The notes under the pieces were generated by a model. It did no database searches. It saw only the letters and a list, made by a program, of their open reading frames with translations, and was not told the DNA's origin. DNA of 64,000 bases from Erigeron canadensis (Eukaryota; Streptophyta; Magnoliopsida; Asterales; Asteraceae), in NCBI RefSeq assembly GCF_010389155.1, contig NC_057769.1, positions 24,614,735-24,678,734 on the forward strand, read 5' to 3'. The stretch's first letter is position 1. Every line of letters begins with the position of its first letter. Of the stretch, positions 1 to 11,200 are shown piece after piece. Made by a program: the position numbers and the translations under genes.

Positions 1-1430
1 CCATTTTGACCCATTACCTAACCCTCACATATTTTGCCAAATCTTTTCTATAGCATATCATGGAGCAACTTGATAGAATCATCATATACCTTTTACTATT
101 TCTAGTATTTTTTTGACAAGCAAGCATTTGGTAAACTCGTTGGGAGTTCATTTGTGCCCACTCTTTGTTTACGGGATTTCACAAAGTTATTCATATCTAT
201 AGGTTAGTAGTGTACTTGTATGTTTTAATTTATATGCCAAAATATGAAAAAATATTAGCGATAATTGGGATTTGCTAACTTATATGCAAAAGGTAAAGAT
301 AGACTTAAAATCTTATATTGATTCACATTAAAATCCTCATGACTCTTGAAACTGGGTGTTGGTCTTAGCTTACTTCACTAGCTTACTTCACTAGCTTACC
401 TCCTTATTGGCATTTGCATTTCAAAAAGCCACATTTTACTAGCTTATAATCTTTTTTAAGCTCACAAATCACAAGATGGACAAATATAGCAGAATGTTAA
501 TAAGACCATCCGCAACGGTTGAGGTTATCCTTTCAACAAAGGTCCTAATCAGCATGCCACAACAGCTTTTCACTCATTCTCCCCACAAACACCAGAAGCT
601 CTAAAGGGTTGGAACTCAAACTGACGAAAGAAAATGGCGCTAAAAATGGGGGGGCAAAACAGAAGAGAATTTAAAAAATTTACAATCCATAACCAGCAAA
701 CTTTATATCTCAAATTCAAGCCTGCAAACCTAGAAAAACTTAACAGCAATACAACGGCTCAAGATCGACACGCCTACATATACAAGTGTTTGACTTGGAA
801 TGAAACAAGAACAGATTTGCTAAGAATATCAGTAATCCAATTTAGGCAATAACATTGACCATATAACCAACAACTCGTCATCATCCTAATATCAACATCA
901 ATCAATGCCTAAATAGAACTAGTATACGGAACCTAACATCTAATAAAACATGGAATTGTGTTATTCTAAATGTTTTTTTATCTATTTATTTTAAAAACAG
1001 CATACAAGATTTAAAGTGCAACAAATTAAATGTCAAAGATACAAGCACACAAATGAAGTGTAAATAACTTCATTAGTAAATAAACTTGCAAAACTTTGGT
1101 TAATTTGGTCATCTTCCGACACAAAGTTGGCACAGATATGAGCCTATTTGCTTTATAGATGACACCACATCATAATTACTCAAAAAATAGTAAAATACTC
1201 ACGATACGATTTACTTTGGGTTCAAATCCAGAAAACTGATGTCAATCTCAACATATATCCTCGCTATGGTAAGAAAAGTAAATAAACTTTATATTCCAAT
1301 AGCAAGAGAAATAATATGTCAAGATATATATGATTTCTATAGTCACCTTCAGACACAAATTTGGTACTAAAACACCAAAGTTGCTGTGTTGGTGACAAAC
1401 AATTTTACTTACCTGTCTTCAAAAAACTTC
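1..1430. other. Non-coding stretch, no gene identified
   Basis: No open frame here has recognisable protein content. The longest (634-852) has low-complexity composition and no family resemblance. A short direct repeat of 'cttacttcactag' lies near 370-395. If the candidate minus-strand promoter at about 1440-1625 is real, this stretch would be intron and downstream exons of that transcription unit, but I could not identify a coding exon. Confidence 0.4.
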
Positions 1431-1431
1431 T

Positions 1432-1625
1432 CGAGTAAACGTGAACACAAATACAATAAATCGGCGTTTTTTTTATAGAGCTGGCCTTCAAAACCCTAGG
1501 GTTTATCCAGTTTGGGCTTCTATGGTTTTGATAACGTACAGATGGGTTTTTGTCATTTCATAGGGGGCTTGTTTGGTTTCCTTTATTAACCCAATAAGTA
1601 GCGTCTTCATTATGTGGCCCATTAT
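1432..1625 (-). promoter_or_regulatory. Candidate minus-strand promoter with site II, telo-box and TATA
   Basis: Read on the minus strand there are, in order, a TGGGCC site II element (about 1613-1622), a second GCCCA motif (about 1512-1518), a telo-box AAACCCTA (about 1493-1502), a TATA-like CTATAAAAA (about 1472-1482) and then an ATG-free leader ending in a good splice donor, GACAG|GTAAGT, near 1408-1416. Site II plus telo-box is a known promoter arrangement of plant ribosomal-protein, snoRNA and other growth-linked genes. The motifs are visible; that they form a working promoter is inference, and no downstream product was recognised. Confidence 0.35.
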
Positions 1626-2152
1626 TAAAGAATTTGCTATAAAGTTCATTATCAAGGTGGCAGAAAATATATTTAATTGCTATTATTAATTGTATTTATG
1701 TAAAAAAAGAAAATTTCCTTTCAATGCCGAGTTAGTTGTTAAATCCACATTAACATCTAAACTGGTAGTATGCGGATCACATACCACACTTCACACGATA
1801 CACTCGTTACCACCCTCAAGAGATCCCTTTGTGGTTTACTGCGAGAAGGGAAATAAGGCTTGAACCCGAGACCCTATTCAAAGAAAATAACCCCCACCAA
1901 CAAATGGAAAAGCAAAAATCATCATTCATGAATCTTTAGTTTTTGAAAAGATCCCGAGAAAATTTGACAAAGATTGCAAGCGAACATTAAAAAAAAAAAT
2001 CAGTATTTTCTCGGTATATAAAGTTGTCACTAACATTTTAAAAATGAAAGTACTAAACCACAATGACCATCTGTGTAGACTGTAGTATATTCGTACTTTT
2101 ATTATGTTCTTGTACAAAATAAAAACACATATGTAGATGAAAAATTATTACA

Positions 2153-2164
2153 AGAAAAAGAAAC
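2153..2164 (-). terminator. Pol III T-run terminator of tRNA-Ser
   Basis: Immediately after the 3' end of the tRNA on the minus strand there is an interrupted T-run containing TTTTT (plus positions 2155-2159), as expected for RNA polymerase III termination. Confidence 0.6.
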
Positions 2165-2245
2165 GTCGCCTGAGAGATTCGAACTCTCGCGGGGAAACCC
2201 CATGTACTTAGCAGGCACACGCCTTAACCACTCGGCCAAAGCGAC
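2165..2245 (-). tRNA. tRNA-Ser, anticodon GCU
   Basis: The 81-nt minus-strand sequence folds as a class II tRNA. The acceptor arm pairs GTCGCTT with AGGCGAC (one G-U), the T arm carries GTTCGAATC, which also forms the B box, and there is a long variable arm typical of serine tRNAs. The anticodon loop CTGCTAA places GCT at plus positions 2210-2212, reading AGC/AGU serine codons. There is no intron and no encoded CCA, as usual for nuclear genes. A Pol III T-run follows directly. It lies about 230 bp upstream of, and divergent from, the RING-finger gene. Confidence 0.95.
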
Positions 2246-2461
2246 TTTTGTCTTAACTTTTTCTTCTTTCTTCAATTGTTTTAATAACAAAACATTTATG
2301 AAATAAAATACTACCAATAACAAGAACATACCACCAAAACCAACTAATCATTGGCCCCATTTCCCACTCTCCTCCATTCAAAACCCATCCAATCCACATA
2401 TATATTGCAATAAATAATCCATACATGTAAAACATCACATTTTATCATAACAAGTAGTAGA

Positions 2462-2473
2462 AGTCAAGTCAAC
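2462..2473. promoter_or_regulatory. Tandem W-box-like motifs in the RING gene leader
   Basis: Two overlapping GTCAA cores lie just before the start codon of the RING gene. On the minus strand they read TTGAC-TTGAC, and one fits TTGACY, the WRKY-binding W-box consensus. They sit in the probable 5' leader, so a regulatory role is only a suggestion. Confidence 0.25.
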
Positions 2474-2477
2474 CACC

Positions 2478-3308
2478 ATGGACCGTCGTACCTACTGGTG
2501 TCACCAATGTGACATGAGCATTTCCTTAATCCCAACAACCTTAACCACCATAACTTCTTGTCCTCATTGCACTTCTGATGTCCTAGCTGAACTTGATTCC
2601 CCAATCACTTTCAATACCCAAAACAATGACACAACAACTTTGATCTTTGATAGCCCATATTTTCACCATGTAATAAACCAGTTATTTAACAACAATTTTG
2701 ATCATGATGACAATACTAATAATAATGATCATTTGTCGAAAGGAGATAATATAAAAGGTATAAAGTCAGTTAAGATAACAAAAGAGGTACTTGGAAATGA
2801 CCATGTTGTTATATGTGCTATTTGTAAGGAAATGTTTGAGATTAATGATGATGTTAAAGAGTTGCCTTGTAAGCATATGTATCATCCTAGTTGTATAATT
2901 CCGTGGCTTTTGATACGTAATTCTTGTCCTTTATGTCGGTACGAGATTCCGGTTCAAGAAGAAGAAGAAGAGGAAAAGGAGTTGAAGGTTAGAAGGAGGT
3001 CGAGTTCTAGCTTATTGAGAGCAGAGGTTTTTATGGATGAGGAACATGATACTATTGGTGAAGAGGAATTATTCGGGTTTGGGTTGAGGCATTTTGCTAG
3101 GAGAAACCGGGTTATTTTACCCATGAGGCATAATGATGAGTTGCCACAAATGCAAGTTGATGAGGAGGAGGTTGAGGTTGGTGATTCGGGCACAACAGGC
3201 AATTTGGATAATGGGTCAAGTTGGCCGAATTGGCCTGTTGTTGATGGAGATGAGATTGCAATGGGTAATGCTAGAGTTAATGATGATTTTGGTGTTATTA
3301 TATCTTGA
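2478..3308 (+). CDS. RING-H2 E3 ubiquitin ligase with N-terminal zinc ribbon
   Basis: The predicted 276-residue protein transfers ubiquitin from an E2 enzyme to a substrate that the sequence does not reveal. The N-terminus has a C4 zinc ribbon (C8, C11, C28, C31) of the type found in plant RING1/RDUF/BTL-like ligases. The RING-H2 finger spans residues 113-153: C113-x2-C116-x14-C131-x-H133-x2-H136-x2-C139-x10-C150-x2-C153, with the E2-contacting Ile after the first Cys and Trp143. An acidic Glu run follows (about 159-165, encoded by a GAA/GAG microsatellite), and the C-terminal third is acidic and probably disordered. No transmembrane segment or signal peptide is seen, so it is likely cytosolic or nuclear. 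The start is in a strong context (CACCATGGA). There are no introns, as is common in this family. The gene looks intact. Confidence 0.9.
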   Translation: MDRRTYWCHQCDMSISLIPTTLTTITSCPHCTSDVLAELDSPITFNTQNNDTTTLIFDSPYFHHVINQLFNNNFDHDDNTNNNDHLSKGDNIKGIKSVKITKEVLGNDHVVICAICKEMFEINDDVKELPCKHMYHPSCIIPWLLIRNSCPLCRYEIPVQEEEEEEKELKVRRRSSSSLLRAEVFMDEEHDTIGEEELFGFGLRHFARRNRVILPMRHNDELPQMQVDEEEVEVGDSGTTGNLDNGSSWPNWPVVDGDEIAMGNARVNDDFGVIIS

Positions 3309-4420
3309 GCAATCCAAAAAAAGGATCCTTTGTGGATAAAATTAAGGTATACATTATGCTTGATTTGATAAACGTGTCAAATTTATTGTTTTATTTGCTT
3401 CTTTGGTGATTTTTAGTTTATGTTGCCTGAATACGGACTACTGCTGTGTCACTTTGCGCGATTGTAAAACCTATGAAATGCTTACTAATATCCGTTTCTT
3501 GTTTTCTCATATGTCGAGTTACTAACCAGCTTGATTAATTGTATTAGATACGAATGAACTAGAGAAGTTATTTTAGTCCCTATGTAAGTTATTAGCTGGT
3601 AAATTTAGAAGAGGCAACTCATGTCTAGAATTACTAATCTGATGCAATTAGTGTCCTGCAACAGATAAGTTGATGCTTTAGTGCTCACTCTGCGTCAGGA
3701 CTTGGATGCTTCCTGGTAACGCATTCTTGGAAATTAGAAATAAGTAGACTTCAGTAAAAATCTCTTTGACTAATTTAGACACTTTCACTTGTTTTTGTTG
3801 GTTACCTAAGTTTAATGGATACATCAGTCCATTAATCCTAAAGGGTACTTATGCATATGGCTAATTTGGGTCAATATTGCTGATCCCTGAGATTAGCGTC
3901 TCTAAGGAGAAATAATAACTTTCAATACATCATAAATGGATACGATAAGTTGCAACTCTAGCTAGGAACTGACACATCAATGTGTACAAAGCTTATGATA
4001 TTTCCATTTCGCTGTGGAATCTAACCCGAGTATGTTACCTTGTCAATGAAACTATAGGGTTATTATGTGTTTGTGTTTTTTAATATTTATTTTTCAGGCT
4101 GCTTTAGTCTCTATCTAAAGGTTAAAGTATATGTCAAAAATTAGCAGCCGCCTTGTGTTTGTTATCATATTCAAAGTTTATTATGGTCGGTTTGTCCTAG
4201 CCTTGTGGAATTATAAATGCTTTGAAATGACTCCTTAGTCATCTCCAAGTCATTTTGGATTATTATTCTTTCTTTGAATGATATCAATAAAATAGTCAGT
4301 ATGAGGAGTTATTATATAGGACAGAAACATAATGTGGCTTTGCAATGCTGTGAAGAATGCAGTGGTGCCCCTTAGCCATTTATACGCACCGGGATTTAAT
4401 TTATATTTATCTCCATTAGG
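3309..4420. other. 3' flank of the RING gene, no further gene
   Basis: AT-rich sequence holding the 3' UTR of the RING gene and intergenic DNA. I see no open frame with protein-like content and no clear repeat. Confidence 0.4.
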
Positions 4421-4640
4421 CGTGACAAAATGAGCGGGTTGGATAATGGGTCAAAATTGGTTCTTTTGCGTATAGTGTGTCAAAAATGATTACATAATCA
4501 TATTATTTCAATTGCACTCTGCGTTTTCTACTAAAATGATTCAGGAATTCATATTATTAAAACACTTTTTGGATGACTTTTGGTCGTTGACCCATTTGGC
4601 CTATCTTCTTACCCGACGTACATGAATAAAATCTGATTAC
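4420..4640. repeat. hAT-MITE-like 'gacccattt' repeat
   Basis: The left end carries gcgtgacaaaatgagcgggt followed by 'ggataatgggtcaaaattgg', and the right end carries 'gttgacccatttggcctatc'. Inverted 'aatgggtcaa / ttgacccatt' words at the two ends are typical of abundant small hAT-related elements in plants. No target duplication was resolved, so the borders are approximate. Confidence 0.35.
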
Positions 4641-5090
4641 TTTTATCGACTTATTTTCTTGTAAATGAGGTAAAATGGTCACCTTTACTCTCAAATGAAA
4701 CATCCAAATATCTTGAACATGCATATTATGTGGTTAACATTTGTTCTGTCACTCGAATAATGCTTAACTTTACCTTTTTACATATGCAGAGTTGCAGATT
4801 ATATATAGGGTGGTTCTTACGGTTCCAAAGTACCTTACCAGCATGAAAATTTAACCAAGTGTAAAAATCTGCTGGTATTGTATGCTTACATTTTCTTTCC
4901 GCTTTTTTACTGAGCCAAAGGCGCAGATGACTTCTTTAATGCTAAACATTTTGCGTTAGACTTTTCTGTAATAAAGGTTAAATAGCCCTTTCTCTTTTAA
5001 ATAATGGGCATGTTTGTGCTCTTTGTATTCCCCAAAATGTAATGTAGACTACTGTGGTTTATGGGTGTTATTGAAATGAGTTTATGAGCC

Positions 5091-5259
5091 AGTATACCTC
5101 AACCTTTTCTTTTAGTTATATTATTGATAACTATGAAATAAATATTAAAAAATAAAAGATTAATGAAGAGAGAGTATTAAGCTAAAAGATAAGGATTATG
5201 GGTGCCAAGTATACCCCAACCTTTTCTTTTAGTTATATTATTAATAACTACGAAATGTT
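5091..5259. repeat. Partial direct duplication of a ~50-bp segment
   Basis: The block 'ccaaccttttcttttagtta' and its surroundings occur twice, at about 5092-5141 and 5210-5258, differing by a few substitutions and separated by an AT-rich spacer. No coding content is visible. Confidence 0.6.
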
Positions 5260-6225
5260 GCACGAACGGTAAAGTGGGAATGAGAAATAATGAATCATGA
5301 ATTATACTTTGCATCCGTCTACATTGCAAAATCGAAATTAAAAAAAACTTTGTATCTATCTACTTTATCATTTCATCGTTCTTAAAGGTTTGACTTTTTC
5401 CTTTCTTGACATCCAAATTTTACATTTTAGCTTGAAAGAGAAATTAGTTCATAGAGGTACATAAAATGCATGCATTATGGAGTTGTATCATAGAAAGGTA
5501 TTTTACATTAAAATTTATAATTTTAAAAATCTATATATACGAAATATAGCATTTATATAAATTAAAATCGATATTAATAAAATTATCAACATTGAAGATT
5601 TATATAATTCTTTTATCATATGATAGTCAAAGCTAAAATACAGACTTTTTTTTATATCATTATTGTTCATCGACGGTTGATAATGTCGGACGTCATCACC
5701 TTTAATTTTGCTTTTACATTGAAACTATTACACAACACAACTCTAGTTACACTGAAGTGTCTTAAGCATAAACCTTTGTAGGGATTTGTTAATTTGTGTT
5801 GCTAGTTACAACGAATTGAACGTAATGTAACTTTCCCAACAAAAAAATAATTTTACCATATGTGTTGTTATTCAAAGCTAGCAATTGCTAAAACCGATAT
5901 AAACCATTGTCATGTTTTGCCGCCAGCCATCCTCATCGCTTGCCACACTTATTAATAAAAGATTTTGTCATTTCTAAATGTGTTATACACCAAAATAAAG
6001 TTTTATTTGTTAATTTGTATTTTCTATCTAATTTAACGATAAATTTATTTTACTTTTATAATCTTATTTTTTTTTCTCAAAGAGTTATTTTTTATAATAA
6101 ATTTAGATATAACAACGTTGACTTTGGAAAAACCTATCTCTTAGTCCGAGAACATTGGACTCGCAAGTCATACCTGGATTAAACCTAAGGTGGGAGGAAA
6201 TGGTTAGATGTTTATCAAAGTTTAC
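5260..6225. other. AT-rich intergenic DNA
   Basis: No gene seen. The only longer frame (5907-6182) is Phe/Leu/Asn-rich, the composition expected of AT-rich non-coding DNA, and has no recognisable domain. Confidence 0.4.
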
Positions 6226-6349
6226 CAATTAAGTAAAGTATATAAAAAGGTATATTAATAAGAATAGTAATAAGTAAAGTATATAAAAAAGTATATCAAT
6301 AAGTAAAGGATATAAATAAGTTTATTAATAAGTAAAGTATAATAAAAGT
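6226..6349. repeat. Degenerate AT-rich tandem repeat
   Basis: About four imperfect copies of a ~34-bp unit built on 'aataagtaaagtatataaa' lie directly beside the 3' side of the Harbinger ORF1 relic. Related 'gtaagtat' words also occur in that relic's intron. Confidence 0.5.
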
Positions 6350-7080
6350 ACTATTTGGATATATAGTCCATTGAAGAGACCTATGGCGGCATTCAATGTT
6401 TTCCACTTCGTTATCAAACCATGAACGGTTCGCGATTTGCAACCCATAGTACGCGCGTAATGTTTGAGAACGTGCTTCCAAAACCCCTTCACCTTTTGCT
6501 CATTCCCATATTTTTTACACTTAGATATTTGAGTCTATACTTGCGCCAAAACCACCTCTTGTACATCATTCCAATTTCCACGCTTTTGCTTAGTGCCAAA
6601 CGCTTTTTTCTTCCTTCGCACATCAACTTCTTGAATCTTCTCTTTTTCATCCAAATCTACATGAAAAAGTAAGTATAGTTACTATTCATAAAGTAAGTAT
6701 GTAGATAAAAAAAAGAGTATATATACTATTAATAAATATTTTGAACGAAAAAGTAAACCTATACCGGTTTGCTTGTTGTTTTTGAATTACGGCTACAAAG
6801 TCCTTCGTATAGTCTTCGTCTTGGCCTGTGAATGGTTCAAACTCGGTGAGTGAGCGGTCCTAACAATGTTGTAGTGTTGAGAATTCATTGGTGGAGGAGA
6901 ACCCATATTATACCCAAAACTCGGAGAAGCGGGTTGTGGAACGTAAGGGGATGATGGTTGAAGAAATTGTTGATTTAGTAGAGAATAGTATTGGTTAGGA
7001 TATGAGGTTTGTTGCGGATATTAGTGGCGACCCGGATTATTTTTTTGAGTGGTGTATTTTTTCCCCTTTATTGGATCCAT
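6350..7080 (-). pseudogene. PIF/Harbinger MYB-like ORF1 relic
   Basis: On the minus strand the frame starts at 7080 with MDP and runs through a Pro/Gln/Ser/Asn-rich segment (exon 1, about 6765-7080), the layout of the DNA-binding ORF1 protein of PIF/Harbinger transposons. An intron of about 108 bp follows (GTATAG donor at 6764, ATGTAG acceptor at 6657). Exon 2 (about 6656-6350) encodes a Lys/Arg-rich tract and a degraded trihelix/MYB-like domain: W in 'GNWNDVQE', then 'GFWKHVLKHY', then 'TKWKTLNAAIGLFNG'. In-frame stops after residue 19, near the end of exon 1 and inside the MYB-like domain show it is dead. No transposase half is adjacent. Confidence 0.6.
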
Positions 7081-7303
7081 GTGTTGGTATTTATAGTGAA
7101 AATGATTTGAAAAGGGGGTAAAATTTTTTTTTTTCCTGAAAAAGTATGTAATAGTCATAAATTTGACCGTTGTGGGCCCCAACCACAACGACTACCTTCT
7201 CTCTCCACCAGGTGAAGTTCACCGATCCATCAACACTGATTGCGTTCGCCGATAGGCGGTAGCGGTGTTGCTTACGAAAGCTGCTCGGCAAACTACGTTT
7301 ATC

Positions 7304-7325
7304 GCGAGCATTCTCGCCCCCTAAA
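7304..7325 (-). repeat. Possible Harbinger terminal sequence with TTA site
   Basis: Read on the minus strand, TTA is followed by GGGGGCGAGAATGCTCGCG. A G-rich terminus next to TTA is what PIF/Harbinger insertions show, and the position is right for the 5' end of the relic at 6350-7080. The matching far end was not found. Confidence 0.35.
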
Positions 7326-7460
7326 ATCTAAGTATTCCAAATAGCAATATAAGTTTAGAGTTTTGTTAATCGAAACCCTAAAGCCTTTGTTAAGGTGCAT
7401 TAAATAGTTGTACACTTATCATAAAATTCAGAGATGGACTCTGATAGAAAAAAAGGATTA

Positions 7461-7743
7461 GTACTTCAAAATGTGAACAACTTTACACAAAATGCCATAG
7501 TGTGTATCGAACTTTAATCATATGCATTGTATGTAATGAACTTTCAAATCTTATGCATTGTATGTATTCGATCAATCAACAACTTATAGGTGACAGCGTA
7601 TGTGATTGGCATATATATACTCAAATACAAACAATGCACAAGATTTGAAAATTTGACATATAATGCATAAAATTGAAGTTTGATATATACTATGATATAT
7701 AGTATAACAATTCATATAAAGTTGTTTACATTTTAAAATATTC
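7461..7743. repeat. Foldback MITE upstream of citrate synthase
   Basis: The two halves are imperfect reverse complements for more than 100 bp. The left arm has 'aaatgtgaacaactttaca', 'catagt', 'tatgcattgtatgt' and 'caaatcttatgcattgtatg'. The right arm, reverse complemented, has 'aaatgtaaacaacttta', 'catagt', 'tatgcattatatgt' and 'caaatcttgtgcattg'. It is non-coding and lies a few hundred bases upstream of the citrate synthase leader. Confidence 0.65.
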
Positions 7744-7914
7744 ATCCCGAAGAAGAAAAAAAAAAAAAAAATACAATCTTGTTGGGAAGTTTAACCCGAT
7801 ATGAACATGGACACAAACTGGTTTTTCTAGAAGTGGAAATAGTGTGCCCCTCCCCGGTTAAGTTGGAATTCCAAAAAAAAGTTGGTAATAGATTGACCAG
7901 TCTTGTCTAGCCTG

Positions 7915-8276
7915 ACGGCTTACGACTCTCCATACACACACACACCAACCTCCTTCTCATTTCATTCCCCATTTCCTTTTAAAATTACTCCTTATTTCAA
8001 TTCAACAAACCCCTTCGCATATCATCACATTTTCAATATTCTTCTCTTTCTCATCATCTTTCTTTTCGAATCTTAATAAATAAAGGTATCATTCTGTAAA
8101 CACACACACACACACACATCTTATTAATCGTAATCAATATAAAAATTCCGTTTTTCATCACTATCATCTCTCACCGCTTGATTTTGAATTTCCTCAGATC
8201 TGTATATATATTATTAACGTATATATATTATTATTATAATAATAATTGTGTTATTTTTTTGTATCTCAGTAGCGTG
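7915..8276 (+). promoter_or_regulatory. Citrate synthase leader with possible 5' UTR intron
   Basis: The stretch is CT-rich with (CA)n tracts (about 7933-7945 and 8100-8117), typical of a plant 5' leader. A plausible donor AAAG|GTATCA near 8083 and acceptor GTATCTCAG|TAG near 8270 suggest an intron within the 5' UTR ending just before the start codon. This is inferred from motifs only. Confidence 0.4.
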
Positions 8277-11200
8277 ATGGTGTTTTTCCGCAGCGTTTCG
8301 CTCCTCACTAAGCTCAGAAATCGTGCTGTATGTTCTCCCCTTTGTAATGTACTTATATATTAAATATTAAATATTATTTACAACAATTTACTGCATATAT
8401 ATGAGTGTGAATTTTTATAATTACTTATTCAATACTTGTTATGATATTATGCTAGTTTAGAATTCGGTTTGTTACATAATATCTATATACATACATATAC
8501 ATATAGGATATGGGTAACACTCCGGTGAAAACACTTTTAAAATAAGAACGGTGAGAACACTTAAAAACATCATTTTGATGCATTAAAAGTCCATAAAACT
8601 AACATAGTGCATAACTAATTATCATTATTTAAGTGTTTAACAACACATTGATCCTTCAAAATCGAAAAAATCACGTTTTTTGTTTGGTGCATCCATCTTG
8701 GATGCATATATCAAAATGATGCATCCAACAAAAAACATTATTTTTTTCGATTTTGACGGATCCATATGTTGTTAAACACTTAAATAATGATAATTAGTTA
8801 TGCACTATGTCAGTTTTATGGACTTTTAATGCATCAAAATGTAGTTTTTAAGTGTTCTTATTTGTTCTCATTTTAAGTTGGTTCTCATTTGATTGTCACC
8901 CTATAGGATATAGATATAGATATAGATATTTATATAGTGATTTTTGTTTGTTAATGAGACATGCTTATGCTTGAAAAATAAGCTACATTTTTTTCTTATG
9001 AGAATGTATTCTAATCTCTATGCAATACTTTTTATGTTACTATGGTAATTTAAAACATATTAGCTTAGATATATTAGATTACGGAACTGCTTTTTTTACG
9101 GAGTGAATATATTTCGTTAGGTTCAAAATATTGTTTAGTTCCATGGAAAATAGTAAAAACAGTAGACATGAATGATCTGGTTTATGTACTCGGTATGAAA
9201 TGAGAATCGTTTATAAATTATAGTTTTGTTTTGTTATTTTTTTTACCGCGACATTTGCTATCGTTGTTGAATAAAGTGTTTAAGAAAAGAAAGTTCCAGT
9301 CCTTTTTTTGCCGATAAACATTTTTTCCCAAAGTTCATCATGTGCATCACATATTCACATTCTGTGATGCACAATAAAAAGTGATGCAAAATCGGTTTTA
9401 TGATGCTCAATCCAGATTTGATACACGATGGTTTTCTCATCCTTCTTATGAATTTGATCCTTTTTGTGATGCAAAATTTGAAATGGAAGCATGGAACTCG
9501 TAGTTTTTGTTGAATAAGAGATTTCGAAAACTTAGCATATTATTAATTAATGAAAATTGTTTGTTAGGTATCAATTATTGGTTATAGGATCTTGTATAAT
9601 GATCATGGGATTTTGTTTGTTGAACAGGTTCAACAACCTAGTTTGACCAATTCAGTACGGTGGTTGCAGATTCAGACTTCTTCTGACCTTGTAAGTTTTT
9701 ATAATTATAAATCGATATGAGCTTATACATACACCAAAGGTTACTGAAGTTTTTATATTGATAAAAATTTGAATTATATTATTATTAGTATGGGTCAATG
9801 GACTATAGAACATTTTGAAGTAATTAACTGTAAGAGGGTTAGTAATGTCTTCTAAGATATCATTCGTAATAGGTTAAATTAGTTTCTAGAAAATAGTTGT
9901 GCCTGTTAAGTTGTAGATATATGAGCATTTACTCTTATGCTTAATAGATCCATATGATTTCTGAGTCTAGTTTGAACATACAAAAAAGAAAAGTCTACTG
10001 ACTGGAAAGCATGTAGAAGATAATTTACTTCTGTTTACGTATCTGCCAAGATTAAGCAAATGGAAGGCATTCTCCATACATAGCAAATGTTGGATGTGAT
10101 AATGGCTTAAATCTTTTTGATGATATAAATACGTCTACATAAGATATGTAATAAACAGTAGACACAACTTTGCTATCATGTATGTATCTGTGGGGGGCGT
10201 ATTCCATAAATGTGGTCAGCAGCATGTTACAAATACCTTTTTATACAGGGCTTTGAACTGAAGCAAATTCTACATTTTCATATCATCAGCACATTAGTGA
10301 GATTTCGTGTAAACCTGCAAAGGAACCTTGTAATAAATAAAAAGTTTAACACCTGCTTGGATAGTAACCGAAATAAATTCATAAAGCATATTCGAAAGTA
10401 CATGTGTATATCCATCCACGTGACATGTTTAATTTGATGCAGGACCTTCATTCCCAGCTTAAGGAATTGATTCCAGAGCAGCAGGTACATTTTTTGCGAT
10501 TATGGTTAAGGTGTCATGTTCTTTTTAGTGTTTCTTTTTCTTAATTATGAACTTTTTAGTATATAAATGTCTAATTAAGCATGTAGAGTTCTTTTTTGTG
10601 TTTTAATAAGTTACCACATATATGTTCACCACTTGACCTTATATTAATCTGAGGTAAATAATAGCATGCAAGGAGTTGTAAAAGTTGAATACCCGAATGT
10701 GCAGATATAATATGAGTATAGAATACATGTATAACTTCTACTAAAGGCTATTAATTAACTTTCATCACAAATGTGATAATGATTCTTTATGAGTTGCTTA
10801 GCTAGTGAATCATAATCACATACTATTGATTTGATATGCATATTCAAGGTTACTTCTCTTATAGCACTGAATCTAGATCTTTCTTCATGATCATTTTCAT
10901 CTTTTGGTGGTTTCGATTGTGTGCAGGAGCGTCTAAAAAAGATTAAGTCAGATTATGGAAAAGTTCAGTTGGGTAACATTACTGTTGATATGGTAAAGAA
11001 ATTTCTCTTTTGTTTTCTTACTTTTTCTCCATTATTTTCTGTTTGAAGCTAAAAGGCAATGCATATGGATGTATTTTATATTCATGTTGTTGCAGTATGT
11101 TATAGTACAATACATTATGTGATTTCTACTCTCTCTTGTGTCACAAATATAAGGTACTTGGTGGGATGAGAGGAATGACAGGTCTACTTTGGGAAACATC

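Noticed and set aside
634..852. 72-codon open frame
   Set aside because: No domain, biased composition and no promoter or splice context on the plus strand.
795..910. Possible box C/D snoRNA on the minus strand (ATGATGA followed by CTGA about 55 nt later), downstream of a telo-box promoter
   Set aside because: The flanks do not form a convincing terminal stem and no guide complementarity could be judged; the motifs are too short to support a call.
5907..6182. 91-codon frame
   Set aside because: Phe/Leu/Asn-rich translation of AT-rich DNA; no homology recognised.
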